Shown: one piece after another, positions 1 through 9,376 of the stretch
Numbering within the stretch: the stretch's first letter is position 1
Layout of the letters: every line of letters begins with the position of its first letter
Source of the DNA: Pseudomonas fulva
Lineage (GTDB): Bacteria; Pseudomonadota; Gammaproteobacteria; Pseudomonadales; Pseudomonadaceae
Direction of reading: 5' to 3'
DNA length: 64,000 nt
NCBI RefSeq assembly: GCF_015680705.1
Contig: NZ_JADNYP010000004.1
Location: 186,001 to 250,000 of the forward strand
The notes under the pieces: model-generated
Databases searched by the model: none
What the model saw: only the letters and a program-made list of their open reading frames with translations
What the model was told of the DNA's origin: nothing
Program-made: the position numbers and the translations under genes

Positions 1-1032
1 CAGTTCGACTTCGAGCGGCAACTGGGCCACGCGCAACCGCTTGGCCGCCAACGGCATCGGCGGCCCGCCGACAGCCCTGGCGAACAGGTAGACGGTGTCC
101 TCGGGGCGCACCTTGTCCTTGATGGCCTCGGCCAGCGAGAGCCTGACCTTGAGCCTGACCGCGGGGGCCTCGGCCCTCTTGGCCGTGCCATCGTCCTGCA
201 CCGACGTGCCGGCGGCGAGCCGCTCGGCCGCCCGATCGATCCCGCCCTGCAACGCCGCGCGCGAGGCGTCATCGGCAGGCAACGCGGCCAGCAGGCGCTT
301 CCAGTAGTCGATGGCCTCCTGGTAACGCGCCCCCTCGAAGGCAGCGATGCCGAGCAGGCCGAGGCTGGTGGGCTCCTTCGGATCCTCTCGCAGCGCTTCG
401 TCGGCCAGGGCCTGCAGGCGATCGTTCCATTGCTTGCCATTGGCGAAATACGCCGCCTGGGCCCACTGGCCGAGCAGTTCGGGCTGGCGCCCGGCGAGCG
501 CCACGGCGCGCTCGAAGGCCTGGGAGGCGTCGCCAGGACGCTGCTGGGCCATGTAGGCACGGCCAAGGAAGTACCAGCCTTCGGCCGACTCCGGCTGAGC
601 TTGCACGGTACGTTCCAGGCGTGTGGTCATGTCCTGCAGGTTGCTGGGCGCCTGGGCGAACTCGCGGGCCAGCTCGACCTTGTCGGCCGCGCCAAAATGC
701 AGGTAGAGGCCAAGCGCGACGACCGGCAGCAGCACGGCGACGGCCAGCGGCACGCCGCGACCGAGCGGCCGGGCTGGCGCGCCGCCGAGGGTTTCGGTAT
801 CGGTCAGCAGTTCGCGGGCCGCCTCGTCACGACCACGCTGCAACTGCGCCGCATCGAGCACGCCGGCCTGTTGCTGGGCCTCGAGTTCGGCCACGCGTTC
901 CTGGTACAACTCGACGTTGAGCGCGGCGCGGTCCTGTTCGGCATGCGGCCCACCGGCACGCAGGATGGGCACCAGCAGCAGGCCCAGGGCCACGAGCGAC
1001 AGCAGGCCGGCAGCCAGCCACAGATCAGTCAT
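1..1032 (-). CDS. ccmI: Cytochrome c maturation protein CcmI (CycH), C-terminus cut by window edge
   Basis: Inner-membrane TPR protein that holds apocytochrome c for heme ligation by CcmF/CcmH. The frame opens with an ATG at 1030-1032, [20 protein letters not shown], a first membrane segment. A second hydrophobic segment follows near residues 95-115 ([20 protein letters not shown]). The rest reads as TPR-like helices (for example [20 protein letters not shown]) and stays open to base 1, so the C-terminal end is missing. It is the last gene of the ccm operon; its ATG lies 8 bases inside the end of ccmH, so the two are translationally coupled. Family assignment is firm from sequence plus position. 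Confidence 0.93.
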   Translation of the reverse strand, partial: MTDLWLAAGLLSLVALGLLLVPILRAGGPHAEQDRAALNVELYQERVAELEAQQQAGVLDAAQLQRGRDEAARELLTDTETLGGAPARPLGRGVPLAVAVLLPVVALGLYLHFGAADKVELAREFAQAPSNLQDMTTRLERTVQAQPESAEGWYFLGRAYMAQQRPGDASQAFERAVALAGRQPELLGQWAQAAYFANGKQWNDRLQALADEALREDPKEPTSLGLLGIAAFEGARYQEAIDYWKRLLAALPADDASRAALQGGIDRAAERLAAGTSVQDDGTAKRAEAPAVRLKVRLSLAEAIKDKVRPEDTVYLFARAVGGPPMPLAAKRLRVAQLPLEVEL

Positions 1033-1501
1033 CGGTGTGTTTCCTGTCCAGCAGTTTGGCGAGACGTTCGCGTTGCTCGGTCGACAGCTGCGGCTCGGCG
1101 GAGCCAGCCGGCTCGCACCGGCGCCGGACGATCAGCGCCAGCACCACGAAGCCACCGACCAGAAGGGCCCCGGGGCCGAACCAGAGCAGCCAGGTACGGC
1201 TGCTCAGCGCCGGCTTGTAGCGCACGAAATCGCCATAGCGGTCGACCATGAAGTCGACGATCTGCTGGTTGCTCCTGCCCTCGCCGAGCATGCGGAAGAT
1301 CTCCCGGCGCAAGTCGGCGGCGATCGGTGCGTTGGAATCGGCGATATCCTGGTTCTGGCACTTGGGGCAGCGCAGTTCCCGGGTCAGTTGCTGATAGCGC
1401 TCGCGCTCGGCCTGGTCGCGGAACTGGTAGGTGTCGATTGCCGCGCGGGCCGCCGAGGCCAAGCCGAGCCCGAGCGCCAGCACGATCAGCCAGCGCTTCA
1501 T
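1025..1501 (-). CDS. ccmH: Cytochrome c maturation protein CcmH (apocytochrome thiol oxidoreductase)
   Basis: Periplasmic-facing, membrane-anchored CcmH of 158 residues, thought to reduce the apocytochrome CXXCH cysteines. A signal peptide ([20 protein letters not shown]) comes first, then the redox motif LRCPKCQNQ with Cys45 and Cys48, and one membrane helix near residues 104-124 ([20 protein letters not shown]). The length fits a single-domain CcmH whose TPR part is the separate ccmI. The ATG overlaps the stop codon of dsbE/ccmG (ATGA). An in-frame upstream extension exists but lies wholly inside ccmG and is not credible. Confidence 0.96.
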   Translation of the reverse strand: MKRWLIVLALGLGLASAARAAIDTYQFRDQAERERYQQLTRELRCPKCQNQDIADSNAPIAADLRREIFRMLGEGRSNQQIVDFMVDRYGDFVRYKPALSSRTWLLWFGPGALLVGGFVVLALIVRRRCEPAGSAEPQLSTEQRERLAKLLDRKHTDD

Positions 1502-2034
1502 GGCCGAGCCTCGTCGACCAGTGCCTGGTACAACGGCGCCAACCGCTCGCGCCAGACCTTGGCGTCGATGACCCCGACATGGCGATAGCGGATCACCCCG
1601 CCGGCATCGATCACGAAAGTCTCCGGCGCGCCGTACACGCCCAGGTCCAGGCCCAGGCTGCCCTGCTCGTCGCGGATGTCGAGCTGGTAAGGATCGTGGA
1701 AATCCCTCAGCCATTCCAGCGCGGCGGCATTGTCGTCCTTGTAGTTGATGCCATGGATGACCACGCCCTGCCTGGCCAGCTGGTTCAGGTAGGGGTGCTC
1801 GATCTTGCACGACGGGCACCAGGTGCCCCAGACGTTGACCAGTGCCGGCCGGCCCTTGAGGTCGACTTCGGTCAAGTTCCGCCCGCCCTGCACCGAAGCC
1901 AGGGAAAACGCCGGGAATGGCTTGCCGACCAGCGCCGAGGGCAGCTCGTCGGGCTTGAGGAACAGCCCTCGATAGAGGAATGCCGCCAGCAAGAGGAAGA
2001 CTGCCAACGGCAGCACCATGATCCAACGTTTCAT
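1498..2034 (-). CDS. ccmG: Thiol:disulfide interchange protein DsbE/CcmG
   Basis: Membrane-anchored thioredoxin-fold protein of 178 residues that delivers reductant to CcmH or apocytochrome c in the periplasm. It has an N-terminal uncleaved anchor (residues 5-22), then a thioredoxin domain with the active site WGTWCPSCK (Cys73, Cys76). The family's GXXXVINVWGSWC-type strand is visible as RPALVNVWGTWC. The start overlaps the ccmF stop by four bases and its stop overlaps the ccmH start, so this is one coupled operon. Assignment is certain at family level. Confidence 0.96.
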   Translation of the reverse strand: MKRWIMVLPLAVFLLLAAFLYRGLFLKPDELPSALVGKPFPAFSLASVQGGRNLTEVDLKGRPALVNVWGTWCPSCKIEHPYLNQLARQGVVIHGINYKDDNAAALEWLRDFHDPYQLDIRDEQGSLGLDLGVYGAPETFVIDAGGVIRYRHVGVIDAKVWRERLAPLYQALVDEARP

Positions 2035-4019
2035 GCGGTCGCTCCAGACAGGCCCAGGGCTTCACGCACCCGGGCACCGACCTTGACGCGGTAGCGTCGG
2101 TCGAACGCCGCCAGCAAGCCGCCCAGGCCGGTCAGCAGACCGCCCAGCCAGATCCAGCGGACATAGGGTTTGACGTGCACGCGCACCGCCCAGGCGCCGT
2201 CTTGCAGCGGCTCGCCCAGCGCCACGTACAGGTCGCGGGTGAAGCCGGCATCGATGCCGGCCTCGGTCATCATCGAACGCTGCACGGTGTACAGACGCTT
2301 TTCCGGATGCAGCACGGCGACTTCCCGGCCCGCGCGACTGACCCGGATGGTCCCCTTGTCGGAAACGAAGTTCGGGCCTTCGAAGTGCCGCGCGCCGTCG
2401 AAGCGGAAGTGGTACCCGGCCAGCTCCACCGAGTCGCCTGGCGCCATGCGCAGGTCCCGCTCGGCGCTGCTCTGGCTCGACAACACCACGCCTAGGGCGC
2501 AGATCGCCAGGCCCAGGTGCGCCAGCTGCATGCCCCAGTAGCTGCGGCCAAGCTGGCGCAGCCCCTTGAGCAACCCCTTGTGGCGGGTCTTGTCGAGCAG
2601 GTCGCGCAGGCCACCGAGCACCACCCAGGCGGCCAGGGCCAGCGTGCCGAGCACCGGCCAGGCGAAATCGTCGATCACCAGGGCAGCGATCGGCGCCAGC
2701 ACGGCGCTGCCCAGCAGCACCGGGGTCAGCATCCCGGCCAACCAGCGGCCGGGCGTATCCTTCCAGCGCACCAGCACGCCGACGCCCAGCACCAGCATCA
2801 GCAAGGCCATCATCGGCAGGAACAGCGCATCGAAGTAAGGCGGCCCGACCGACAGCTTGGCGCCGGTCAGGGCATCGAGCACCAGCGGGTAGAGCGTGCC
2901 AAGCAGGATCGTCGAGGCAGCCACCACCAGGACCAGGTTGTTGGCCAGCAGCAGCGTCTCGCGCGACCACAGGGCAAAGCCGACCTGGCTCTTGACCACC
3001 GGCGCGCGCAGGGCGAACAGGGTCAGCGAACCACCCACCACGCAGAGCAGGAAGATCAGGATGAACACGCCACGCGAGGGGTCGGCGGCAAAGGCATGCA
3101 CCGAGGTGAGCACCCCCGAGCGAACCAGGAAGGTGCCCAGCAGGCTCAGGGAAAACGCAGCGATCGCCAACAGCACCGTCCAGCTCTTGAACACCCCGCG
3201 CTTCTCGGTGACCGCCAGCGAATGGATCAGCGCGGTGCCGACCAGCCAGGGCATGAACGAGGCGTTTTCCACCGGGTCCCAGAACCACCAGCCGCCCCAG
3301 CCCAGCTCGTAGTACGCCCACCAGGAACCGAGGGTGATGCCGATGCCGAGAAACGCCCAGGCAACGATGGTCCAGGGGCGTGACCAGCGTGCCCAGGCCG
3401 CGTCCAGGCGGCCGCCGAGCAGCGCGGCGATGGCGAAGGCGAAGGCCACCGAGAAGCCCACGTAGCCCATGTACAGCATCGGCGGGTGGACGATCAGCCC
3501 GACGTCCTGCAACAGCGGGTTCAGATCGCGACCGTTGGCCGGCATCTGCGGCAGCAGGCGCTCGAACGGGTTGGAGGTGATGATCAGAAAGGCCAGGAAG
3601 CCCACGCTGATCATGCCCATCACCGCCAGCACCCGAGCCAGCATGACGTGCGGCAGCTGCCGCGAGCACACCGAGACGGCGAAGGTCCAACCACCGAGGA
3701 TCAGCGCCCAGAGCAGCAGCGAGCCCTCGTGGGCGCCCCATACGGCGCTGAACTTGTAATACCAGGGCAAGGCGCTGTTGGAGTTGCTGGCCACGTAGGC
3801 CACCGAGAAGTTGTCGCTCAGGAAGGCCTGGACCAGGCAGGCGAATGCCACGGCCAGGAAGGCGAACTGGCCCCAGGCCGCCGGTCGCGCCAGGCTCATC
3901 CACAGCCGGTCGCCGCGCCAGGCGCCGATCAACGGCACGCTGGCCTGGACCACGGCGAAGCAGATCGCCAGGATCATCGACAGCTGGCCCAGTTCGGGCA
4001 CCACCAGGGCTACGGTCAT
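2031..4019 (-). CDS. ccmF: Heme lyase subunit CcmF
   Basis: Large polytopic inner-membrane protein (662 residues) that, with CcmH and CcmI, attaches heme from holo-CcmE to apocytochrome c. It shows many hydrophobic helices and the tryptophan-rich WWD motif [16 protein letters not shown] near residues 239-254, the signature of the heme-handling protein family. Other CcmF hallmarks are [15 protein letters not shown] and [13 protein letters not shown]. The length is typical. The start overlaps the ccmE stop (ATGA). Confidence 0.97.
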   Translation of the reverse strand: MTVALVVPELGQLSMILAICFAVVQASVPLIGAWRGDRLWMSLARPAAWGQFAFLAVAFACLVQAFLSDNFSVAYVASNSNSALPWYYKFSAVWGAHEGSLLLWALILGGWTFAVSVCSRQLPHVMLARVLAVMGMISVGFLAFLIITSNPFERLLPQMPANGRDLNPLLQDVGLIVHPPMLYMGYVGFSVAFAFAIAALLGGRLDAAWARWSRPWTIVAWAFLGIGITLGSWWAYYELGWGGWWFWDPVENASFMPWLVGTALIHSLAVTEKRGVFKSWTVLLAIAAFSLSLLGTFLVRSGVLTSVHAFAADPSRGVFILIFLLCVVGGSLTLFALRAPVVKSQVGFALWSRETLLLANNLVLVVAASTILLGTLYPLVLDALTGAKLSVGPPYFDALFLPMMALLMLVLGVGVLVRWKDTPGRWLAGMLTPVLLGSAVLAPIAALVIDDFAWPVLGTLALAAWVVLGGLRDLLDKTRHKGLLKGLRQLGRSYWGMQLAHLGLAICALGVVLSSQSSAERDLRMAPGDSVELAGYHFRFDGARHFEGPNFVSDKGTIRVSRAGREVAVLHPEKRLYTVQRSMMTEAGIDAGFTRDLYVALGEPLQDGAWAVRVHVKPYVRWIWLGGLLTGLGGLLAAFDRRYRVKVGARVREALGLSGATA

Positions 4020-4471
4020 GGCTGGCGCTCCGCCACGCTGGAGGCCTGGCCGTTTTCCTTCAGCGCCTTGCTGACCTCCGGCGGCATGTACTTCTCGTCA
4101 TGCTTGGCCAGCACTTCGTCGGCCACCACCACGCCATTGCCATCGAGCTTGCCCAGGGCGACGATCCCCTGCCCCTCGCGGAACAGGTCCGGGAGAATGC
4201 CGCGATAGCTGATCGGCACCGACTTGTTGAAGTCGGTGACCACGAAGCGCACGTCGAGCGAATCGGCCGAGCGCTGCACCGAGCCCTTCTCGACCATGCC
4301 GCCGGCACGGATCCGGGTATCGCGCGGCGCTTCGCCGTTGGCGATCTGGGTCGGCGTGTAGAACAGGTTGATGTTCTGTTGCAGGGCACCGAGGGCAAAC
4401 CACAAGGCCAGGCCCACTCCCAGCAGCAGCACGACGATCAGCGACAGGCGTTTCTTGCGTTGGGGATTCAC
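4016..4471 (-). CDS. ccmE: Heme chaperone CcmE
   Basis: Periplasmic, membrane-tethered heme chaperone (151 residues) that binds heme covalently and passes it to CcmF. A short N-terminal anchor (residues 9-29) precedes an OB-fold. The heme-binding motif HxxxY is present as [10 protein letters not shown], with His124 the covalent heme site and Tyr128. The gene lies between ccmD and ccmF with four-base overlaps on both sides. Confidence 0.97.
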   Translation of the reverse strand: MNPQRKKRLSLIVVLLLGVGLALWFALGALQQNINLFYTPTQIANGEAPRDTRIRAGGMVEKGSVQRSADSLDVRFVVTDFNKSVPISYRGILPDLFREGQGIVALGKLDGNGVVVADEVLAKHDEKYMPPEVSKALKENGQASSVAERQP

Positions 4472-4644
4472 TGGTCACGCTCCCGGCGCAGGCGGCGCGC
4501 CTCTTGTTGCACGTAGCGACGACGCGCCAGCCACGGCGCCACGACATTGATCACCAGCACTGCCAGGCAGATGCCGTAGGCCGACCAGACGTACAGGCCA
4601 TGCCGACCCATGGCGATGAAATCGGCGAACGAGGCGAAGCTCAT
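4468..4644 (-). CDS. ccmD: Heme exporter accessory protein CcmD
   Basis: Small single-helix membrane protein (58 residues) that helps release holo-CcmE from the CcmABC complex. The N-terminus [20 protein letters not shown] leads into one membrane segment ([17 protein letters not shown]) and a basic cytoplasmic tail rich in Arg. The ATG at 4642-4644 overlaps the ccmC stop. The open frame extends upstream, but only as non-membrane sequence inside ccmC, so the short start is chosen. Confidence 0.92.
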   Translation of the reverse strand: MSFASFADFIAMGRHGLYVWSAYGICLAVLVINVVAPWLARRRYVQQEARRLRRERDQ

Positions 4645-5465
4645 CGGATGGTCTCCCGACCCAGGCTGTGCATGATTTCCTCCTTCACCCAGCTGGCGCG
4701 TGCCTCGCGCCGGAGCAGCTCCAGGCGCATGCGCATCAGCAGCACCGCGCCGAAGAAGCAGTAGAAGCCCAGCACGGTGAGCAGCAGCGGCAGCCACATC
4801 TCGGCCGGCATGGCCGGTTTTTCGGTCAAGGTGAAGGTGGCGCCCTGGTGCAGGGTGTTCCACCACTGCACCGAATACTTGATGATCGGGATGTTCACCA
4901 CGCCGACGATCGCCAGCACCGCGCAGGCCCTGGCCGAGCTGTCACGATTGCCGATTGCCTGGCCGAGCGCAATGATGCCGAAGTACAGGAACAGCAGGAT
5001 GAGCATCGACGTCAGTCGGGCATCCCAGACCCACCAGCTGCCCCAGGTCGGCTTGCCCCAGATGGCCCCGGTGAGCAGCGCCACCGCGGTCATCCAGGCG
5101 CCGATCGGCGCGGCGCATTGCAAGGCCACATCGGCCAGCTTCATCTTCCAGACCAGCCCAACCACCCCGGCCACGGCCAGCAGCACATAGCACGATTGCG
5201 CCAGCATCGCCGCCGGTACGTGGATGTAGATGATGCGGAAGCTGTTGCCCTGCTGGTAATCCTCGGGCGCGAATGCCAGGCCCCAGGCCATGCCGGCCAG
5301 CAGCAGCAGGAAGGCGGCACTGGCCAGCCAGGGGAGCAGGCGGCCGCCGATGGCGTAGAACCATTTCGGCGACCCCAGTTTGTGGAACCATGTCCAGGTT
5401 GTCTTCATCAGGCGCATCCAGGTATTGGCCGGGCTCGAGGCACGGATCTCGTTATTCGCCGACAC
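4641..5465 (-). CDS. ccmC: Heme transporter subunit CcmC
   Basis: Six-helix membrane protein that loads heme onto CcmE. It carries the WWD motif [13 protein letters not shown] near residue 141 and periplasmic His residues in flanking loops. The start is ambiguous. A GTG at 5463-5465 has a good ribosome site (GAGGA five bases upstream) and gives 274 residues, overlapping ccmB by 14 bases. An ATG at 5406-5408 ([16 protein letters not shown]) would give 255 residues, closer to the usual CcmC N-terminus. The protein assignment itself is firm. Confidence 0.94.
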   Translation of the reverse strand: MSANNEIRASSPANTWMRLMKTTWTWFHKLGSPKWFYAIGGRLLPWLASAAFLLLLAGMAWGLAFAPEDYQQGNSFRIIYIHVPAAMLAQSCYVLLAVAGVVGLVWKMKLADVALQCAAPIGAWMTAVALLTGAIWGKPTWGSWWVWDARLTSMLILLFLYFGIIALGQAIGNRDSSARACAVLAIVGVVNIPIIKYSVQWWNTLHQGATFTLTEKPAMPAEMWLPLLLTVLGFYCFFGAVLLMRMRLELLRREARASWVKEEIMHSLGRETIR

Positions 5466-6120
5466 TGATCCTCAGGCCGGCGGCGATGGCGAACGGCGCC
5501 AGGGTGACCGTCAGGGCCGCGAGGCTCGCGAGCCAGAGCAGGTGGGCCGTCGCCGGCATGGCCTGCAGGGCTGCTTGCAAGGCGCCACTGCCCAGGATCA
5601 GGACAGGGATATACAACGGCAGGATCAACAGCGCCAGCAGCAATCCGCCGCGCTTGAGACCCACGGTCAGTGCCGCGCCCACCGCGCCCAGCAGGCTCAG
5701 CACTGGAGTGCCGAGCAGCAGCGAAGCCAGCAGCACCGGCAGGCAGGCCGCTGGCAGGCCGAGCATCAGCGCCAGCAACGGCGCCAGCAGCACCAGCGCC
5801 AGCCCGGAAAACGCCCAGTGGGCCACGACCTTGGCCAGCACCAGCAGCGGCAACGGATGCGGCGAGAGCACCCATTGCTCCAGCGAGCCGTCTTCGAAAT
5901 CGCCACGGAACAGGCCATCGAGCGAGAGCAACACGGCAAGCAGCGCGGCGACCCAGACCAGACCGGGCGACAGGCTCTGCAGCAGCCGGGTCTCGGGCCC
6001 CACCGCCAGCGGGAACAGCGCCACCACGATGGCGAAGAATACCAGCGGGTTGGCCAGTTCCGCGGGCCGCCGGCACAGCAGCCGGGCTTCGCGAAGCAAC
6101 AACGGGAAGAATACGCTCAT
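5452..6120 (-). CDS. ccmB: Heme exporter permease CcmB
   Basis: Six-helix permease (222 residues) of the CcmABC(D) ABC-type complex, needed with CcmA to release heme-loaded CcmE. It opens [20 protein letters not shown] and continues with alternating hydrophobic helices and the conserved [16 protein letters not shown] loop. The ATG at 6118-6120 overlaps the ccmA stop (ATGA); an alternative start 12 bases upstream is less likely. Confidence 0.95.
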   Translation of the reverse strand: MSVFFPLLLREARLLCRRPAELANPLVFFAIVVALFPLAVGPETRLLQSLSPGLVWVAALLAVLLSLDGLFRGDFEDGSLEQWVLSPHPLPLLVLAKVVAHWAFSGLALVLLAPLLALMLGLPAACLPVLLASLLLGTPVLSLLGAVGAALTVGLKRGGLLLALLILPLYIPVLILGSGALQAALQAMPATAHLLWLASLAALTVTLAPFAIAAGLRISVGE

Positions 6121-6752
6121 GCCGCGGCCCATCGTCCCAGGTTCAGTTCACGGTAGCCGCCCGGCTTGCGCTCGAGGCGGTGATGGGTGGTCAGCACCAC
6201 GCTGCCCCCCTGCTCGCAATGAGCCGCCAGGTGCGCCTCGAGCTGGGCCACGCCTTGCCTGTCCAGGGCGGTGAATGGTTCATCGAGAATCCACAACGGC
6301 GGACCGTCCAGGTACAGACGCGCCAGGGCCACCCGGCGCTGCTGCCCAGCCGAGAGGGTGTGGCACGGCACATCCTCGAACCCTTGCAGCCCGACGCGGG
6401 CCAGCGCAGCGTCGACCGCGGCCGTGCTGGCCGGCCGATGCAGCGCGCACAGCCAGGCCAGGTTCTCCTGCGCGCTGAGCAGGTCCTTGATTCCCGCGGC
6501 ATGGCCGATCCACAGCAGCACGCTGGCAAGCGCATGGCGTTGCTCGGCCAAGGGCCGCCCCTCGAGCAGCACCTGCCCGGCCGTGGGCTGCATGAGCCCT
6601 GCCAGCAGGCGCAGCAGGCTGGTCTTGCCGCTGCCGTTGGGGCCGCTGACCTGCAGCATGTCGCCTGGCTGGAGCTGCAATTGCAGGTTCTCGAACAGCA
6701 GGCGCAAGTCACGTTCGCAGGCCAGGCCCACGGCTTGAAGATGGAAGGTCAC
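6117..6752 (-). CDS. ccmA: Heme exporter ATP-binding protein CcmA
   Basis: ABC ATPase (211 residues) powering the CcmAB complex. It has Walker [21 protein letters not shown] signature [14 protein letters not shown], Walker [13 protein letters not shown] and a switch His (TTHH). The start is a GTG at 6750-6752 preceded by AAGGCG. It is the first gene of the ccm operon; the promoter probably lies in the 146-base divergent gap before the plus-strand fliK-like gene. Confidence 0.95.
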   Translation of the reverse strand: MTFHLQAVGLACERDLRLLFENLQLQLQPGDMLQVSGPNGSGKTSLLRLLAGLMQPTAGQVLLEGRPLAEQRHALASVLLWIGHAAGIKDLLSAQENLAWLCALHRPASTAAVDAALARVGLQGFEDVPCHTLSAGQQRRVALARLYLDGPPLWILDEPFTALDRQGVAQLEAHLAAHCEQGGSVVLTTHHRLERKPGGYRELNLGRWAAA

Positions 6753-6842
6753 GGTTTCGCCTTGTGCAGGAACGGCCTCAAGTCGCCTGGCCGCCTGCCG
6801 TTATACTGGCAACGGCAAGGCATCGGCCGACGGACGGGCGGC

Positions 6843-6848
6843 ATTATA
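6843..6848 (-). promoter_or_regulatory. Candidate -10 box for the ccm operon
   Basis: A perfect TATAAT on the minus strand lies about 90 bases upstream of the ccmA GTG in the divergent intergenic region. The -35 match at a 17-base spacing (TTTTGG) is poor, so this is only a candidate sigma-70 promoter. A TATACT on the opposite strand (6802-6807) could serve the divergent gene. Confidence 0.35.
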
Positions 6849-6898
6849 CATGCCCTGGCCCGACGCCAAAAACGCAGGTTCGACAGGTTGTACAGGGC

Positions 6899-8455
6899 AT
6901 GACCGAAATCAACAGTCTTGGCGCACCGGCGGCGGTGAGCCTGCAAGCAGGCAAGGCCGCCATGACCGGCGAGCTGCTACGCCTGCTGCAGCCCCAGCCC
7001 GGTTTGCTGGCGGCTGGCGAGAACGCCCGCGCCGAAGTCGTCTCGTTGCGCCAGGCCGGCCAGGATTTCCAGTTGCTGCTGCGCCTGACCTTGGCCGGCG
7101 GCTTGCAGAACCGGGTCCGGGTCAGCGCCAGCCAGCCCCTGCCCGTCGGCACCCTGCTGGTCGTCAGCCAGCCGGCCGGCAATCCCCAGGGCCTGGCCAT
7201 CCGTCAGGTCACGGTCGGGGGCGGTGAGCCGCTGGTGCGCCTGGATACCGCGCGGATGCCGGTCGGCACGCTGTTGCAGGCCAAGGTGGTGACCAGCCAG
7301 GCGCAGCCGCAGGCCCCTGGTCAGCCGGTCAGCTACCGGGCCCTGGCGACCCTGGTCAACACCGCTCAGGCGGGCGCCACGCTGAGCATCGACAGCCCGC
7401 GTCCGCTGATCGTCGGCAGCCTGCTCAGCGCCCTGGTCGAAAGCGACCAGGCGCTGCGCTTCGTGCCGCTGGCCGGGCGCCAGGACCAGCTCGCCACCGA
7501 GCAGCAACTGGGGGTCCAGCAAGGCCGCCAGGCGTCGCTGCCCGGTTTGCTGGAGGCCTTGCAGCAACTGCCCGTGGATGACGAACTGGGCGCCGGTGCC
7601 CAGCGCTTGCTGGCCAGCTTGCCGGACCTGCGTCAGCTTGCCGATGCCAAGGGCCTGGCCCAGGCGTTCGCCAGTTCCGGGGCTTTTCTCGAAGCCGGCT
7701 TGCTCGGTGGCCCGACAGGTGGTCTGGAGCGCGATGTCAAGGCGCAACTGTTGCGCCTGGTCGCGCAACTGCCACCCGGCGTGCCCGGCAGCCCGACGCT
7801 GGCTCCGGCGAACGCCTCGAGCATCATGGCCCAGGCCTTGCCGGGCATGGTACGCAATGCCCTGGGCCTGCTTGGACAGGTGGGGCCAAGGCCCCAGCCT
7901 GGCGCTTTCCCCCTGCCCTCGCGACTGTTGCAGAGTCTCGAGCAGGAGGACGACCTGGAGCATCTGTTGCGCCTGGCTGCCGCTGCCATCGCGCGTCTGC
8001 AGAGCCATCAGCTGGCAAGCCTGCAACAGACCGGCATGCTGGAAAACGGCAACCTGCAGACCACCTGGCAGACCGAGATCACGCTGCGCCAAGGCCTTGA
8101 GTTCGTCCCGCTGCAAGTCAAGCTGCAGCGCGAGGAGCCAGCGCCGCGACAAGATGAACCACCACGCGAACAACGCGAGCCGTTGCGTTCACTCTGGCGC
8201 ATCGAACTGGCCTTCGACGTGGTGCCGCTGGGGCCGTTGCAGATCCAGGCCCAGCTCGACCAGGGCAAGTTGTCCGGGCAGTTGTGGGCACAACGCCCAG
8301 CCACGGCGGCCCTGGTGGACAGACACCTGGACGAGCTGCGCACGCGCCTGCTCGACAGGGGGCTGCAAGTCGGCGACCTGGCCTGCCACGCCGGCGCCCC
8401 GCCACAAGGGACCAGGACCCGCCTGGAACAACGCTGGGTGGACGACACCGCATGA
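6899..8455 (+). CDS. Second FliK-family (hook-length-control-like) protein
   Basis: Protein of 518 residues starting MTEINSLGAPAAVSLQAGKA. The long Gln/Leu/Ala-rich body and the C-terminal part resembling the Flg_hook domain of FliK (LEFVPLQVKLQ..., LGPLQIQAQLDQGKLSGQLW) mark it as a FliK-family protein. It is distinct from the canonical fliK at 32295-33551. An upstream in-frame start exists, but ATG 6899 begins the recognisable protein. It ends overlapping the next gene (ATG at 8452, stop TGA 8453-8455), which encodes a truncated FlhB-like protein, so both may act in export-substrate switching. Whether it controls the polar flagellum is inference. Confidence 0.8.
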   Translation: MTEINSLGAPAAVSLQAGKAAMTGELLRLLQPQPGLLAAGENARAEVVSLRQAGQDFQLLLRLTLAGGLQNRVRVSASQPLPVGTLLVVSQPAGNPQGLAIRQVTVGGGEPLVRLDTARMPVGTLLQAKVVTSQAQPQAPGQPVSYRALATLVNTAQAGATLSIDSPRPLIVGSLLSALVESDQALRFVPLAGRQDQLATEQQLGVQQGRQASLPGLLEALQQLPVDDELGAGAQRLLASLPDLRQLADAKGLAQAFASSGAFLEAGLLGGPTGGLERDVKAQLLRLVAQLPPGVPGSPTLAPANASSIMAQALPGMVRNALGLLGQVGPRPQPGAFPLPSRLLQSLEQEDDLEHLLRLAAAAIARLQSHQLASLQQTGMLENGNLQTTWQTEITLRQGLEFVPLQVKLQREEPAPRQDEPPREQREPLRSLWRIELAFDVVPLGPLQIQAQLDQGKLSGQLWAQRPATAALVDRHLDELRTRLLDRGLQVGDLACHAGAPPQGTRTRLEQRWVDDTA

Positions 8456-8784
8456 ATGAACGCTTCCAGCGCCAGGCCATCGCCCTGAGCTATGACGGCG
8501 CGCAGGCGCCGACCCTGAGCGCCAAGGGCGACGACGAGCTGGCCGAGGCGATCCTGGCCATCGCCCGCGAGCATGAGGTGCCGATCTACGAAAATGCCGA
8601 GCTGGTGCGCCTGCTGGCGCGACTGGAGCTGGGCGAGCAGATTCCCGAAACGCTGTACCTGACCATCGCCGAGATCATCGCCTTCGCCTGGCAACTGCGC
8701 GGCAAGCTGCCAGCAGGGTTCGACGACAGGCCCGCCCAGCCACGGGATGTCACGCCCGGCCCGGCGGGTCGCACAGACCGCTGA
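8452..8784 (+). CDS. FlhB C-terminal-domain homologue (FhlX/YlqH-like)
   Basis: Small protein of 110 residues matching only the cytoplasmic C-domain of FlhB/YscU: the stretch IAREHEVPIYENAELVRLLARLELGEQIPETLYLTIAEIIAFAWQL parallels FlhB's IGAGHNVQILESPALARAIYY...EIPGGLYLAVAQVLAYVYQ. The N-terminal membrane part and the NPTH autocleavage motif are absent. It starts inside the end of the fliK-like gene and is translationally coupled to it. Homologues of this kind can partly replace the FlhB C-domain in some bacteria; a role here is inference. Confidence 0.8.
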   Translation: MNERFQRQAIALSYDGAQAPTLSAKGDDELAEAILAIAREHEVPIYENAELVRLLARLELGEQIPETLYLTIAEIIAFAWQLRGKLPAGFDDRPAQPRDVTPGPAGRTDR

Positions 8785-8802
8785 CGGGCCAGCGCGACTT
8801 GT

Positions 8803-9165
8803 TCACGACAGGTATCGGGGACTCCAGGACGCGATGATGGACAGCTGAGCGAGCGACTTGCCTTTTTCCACGTTGACCGCTTCACCTGAATGCAACCGCA
8901 GCATCCCGTTGTCTTCATTGTATGTCGTGAAGGCAAACGACCAGCCGTCGCCCAGGCCGGCTCGGTTGTTGAGCATCGGGGTGTAGAAGAGGCTCATGTC
9001 GATCGCCGGCCCCACGCCGTGGTTGCAACTGAGGGTCGGCAAGGGAACGTAGACTTCGAACAAACCTGTGCGCGCGTCGACGAAGGTGCGCTTCTGGCTG
9101 GTCGTGTTGAAAATCTCGTGATTCTCGTCGTCACAAGGATCGATACCCATTACGTTGTGTTTCAT
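8803..9165 (-). pseudogene. Truncated N-terminal fragment of an RHS-repeat protein
   Basis: The frame from ATG 9163-9165 encodes 120 residues. The first ~107 resemble the N-terminus of Pseudomonas RHS/TccC-like proteins: QKRTFVDARTGLFEVYVPLP, then a FYTP...NRAGLGDGWSFAFT block and LRLHSGEAV. Such proteins normally run to well over 1000 residues; here the match stops at GKSLAQ and a short unrelated tail (LSIIASWSPRYLS) precedes the stop. A ribosome site GGAGA sits 8 bases before the ATG. The fragment ends 18 bases from the convergent FlhB-like gene, suggesting a deletion junction. A translated short protein cannot be excluded. Confidence 0.65.
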
Positions 9166-9184
9166 GGCGCATCTCCACGCGAAT

Positions 9185-9205
9185 GAGGTGTCAACGTGGC
9201 ACCTC
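9185..9205. repeat. Short inverted repeat in divergent intergenic region
   Basis: GAGGTG and CACCTC arms flank a 9-base centre, just upstream of the RHS fragment start and about 170 bases upstream of the toxin gene. It could be an operator-like palindrome, but there is no other support. Confidence 0.25.
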
Positions 9206-9376
9206 CAGGCTCGCACTGTATGAAGGCCGACGCCTAGCCCGCCACTGGCAGAATTGTCAGGCGCCGATGGCGTCCGAGCCCGCCAGGTAGCCATTGGCAA
9301 GCAGCGATATGTGGCACTTCTGGTCTTTCAGAAAGCGCACCGTGCAATGCCTCGAAAAAGCTCTGGAGACAAGCTC

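Noticed and set aside
9254..9376. 41-codon upstream extension of the toxin gene
   Set aside because: The ATG at 9377 has its own GGAGA site and begins the recognisable protein; the extension covers the divergent control region.
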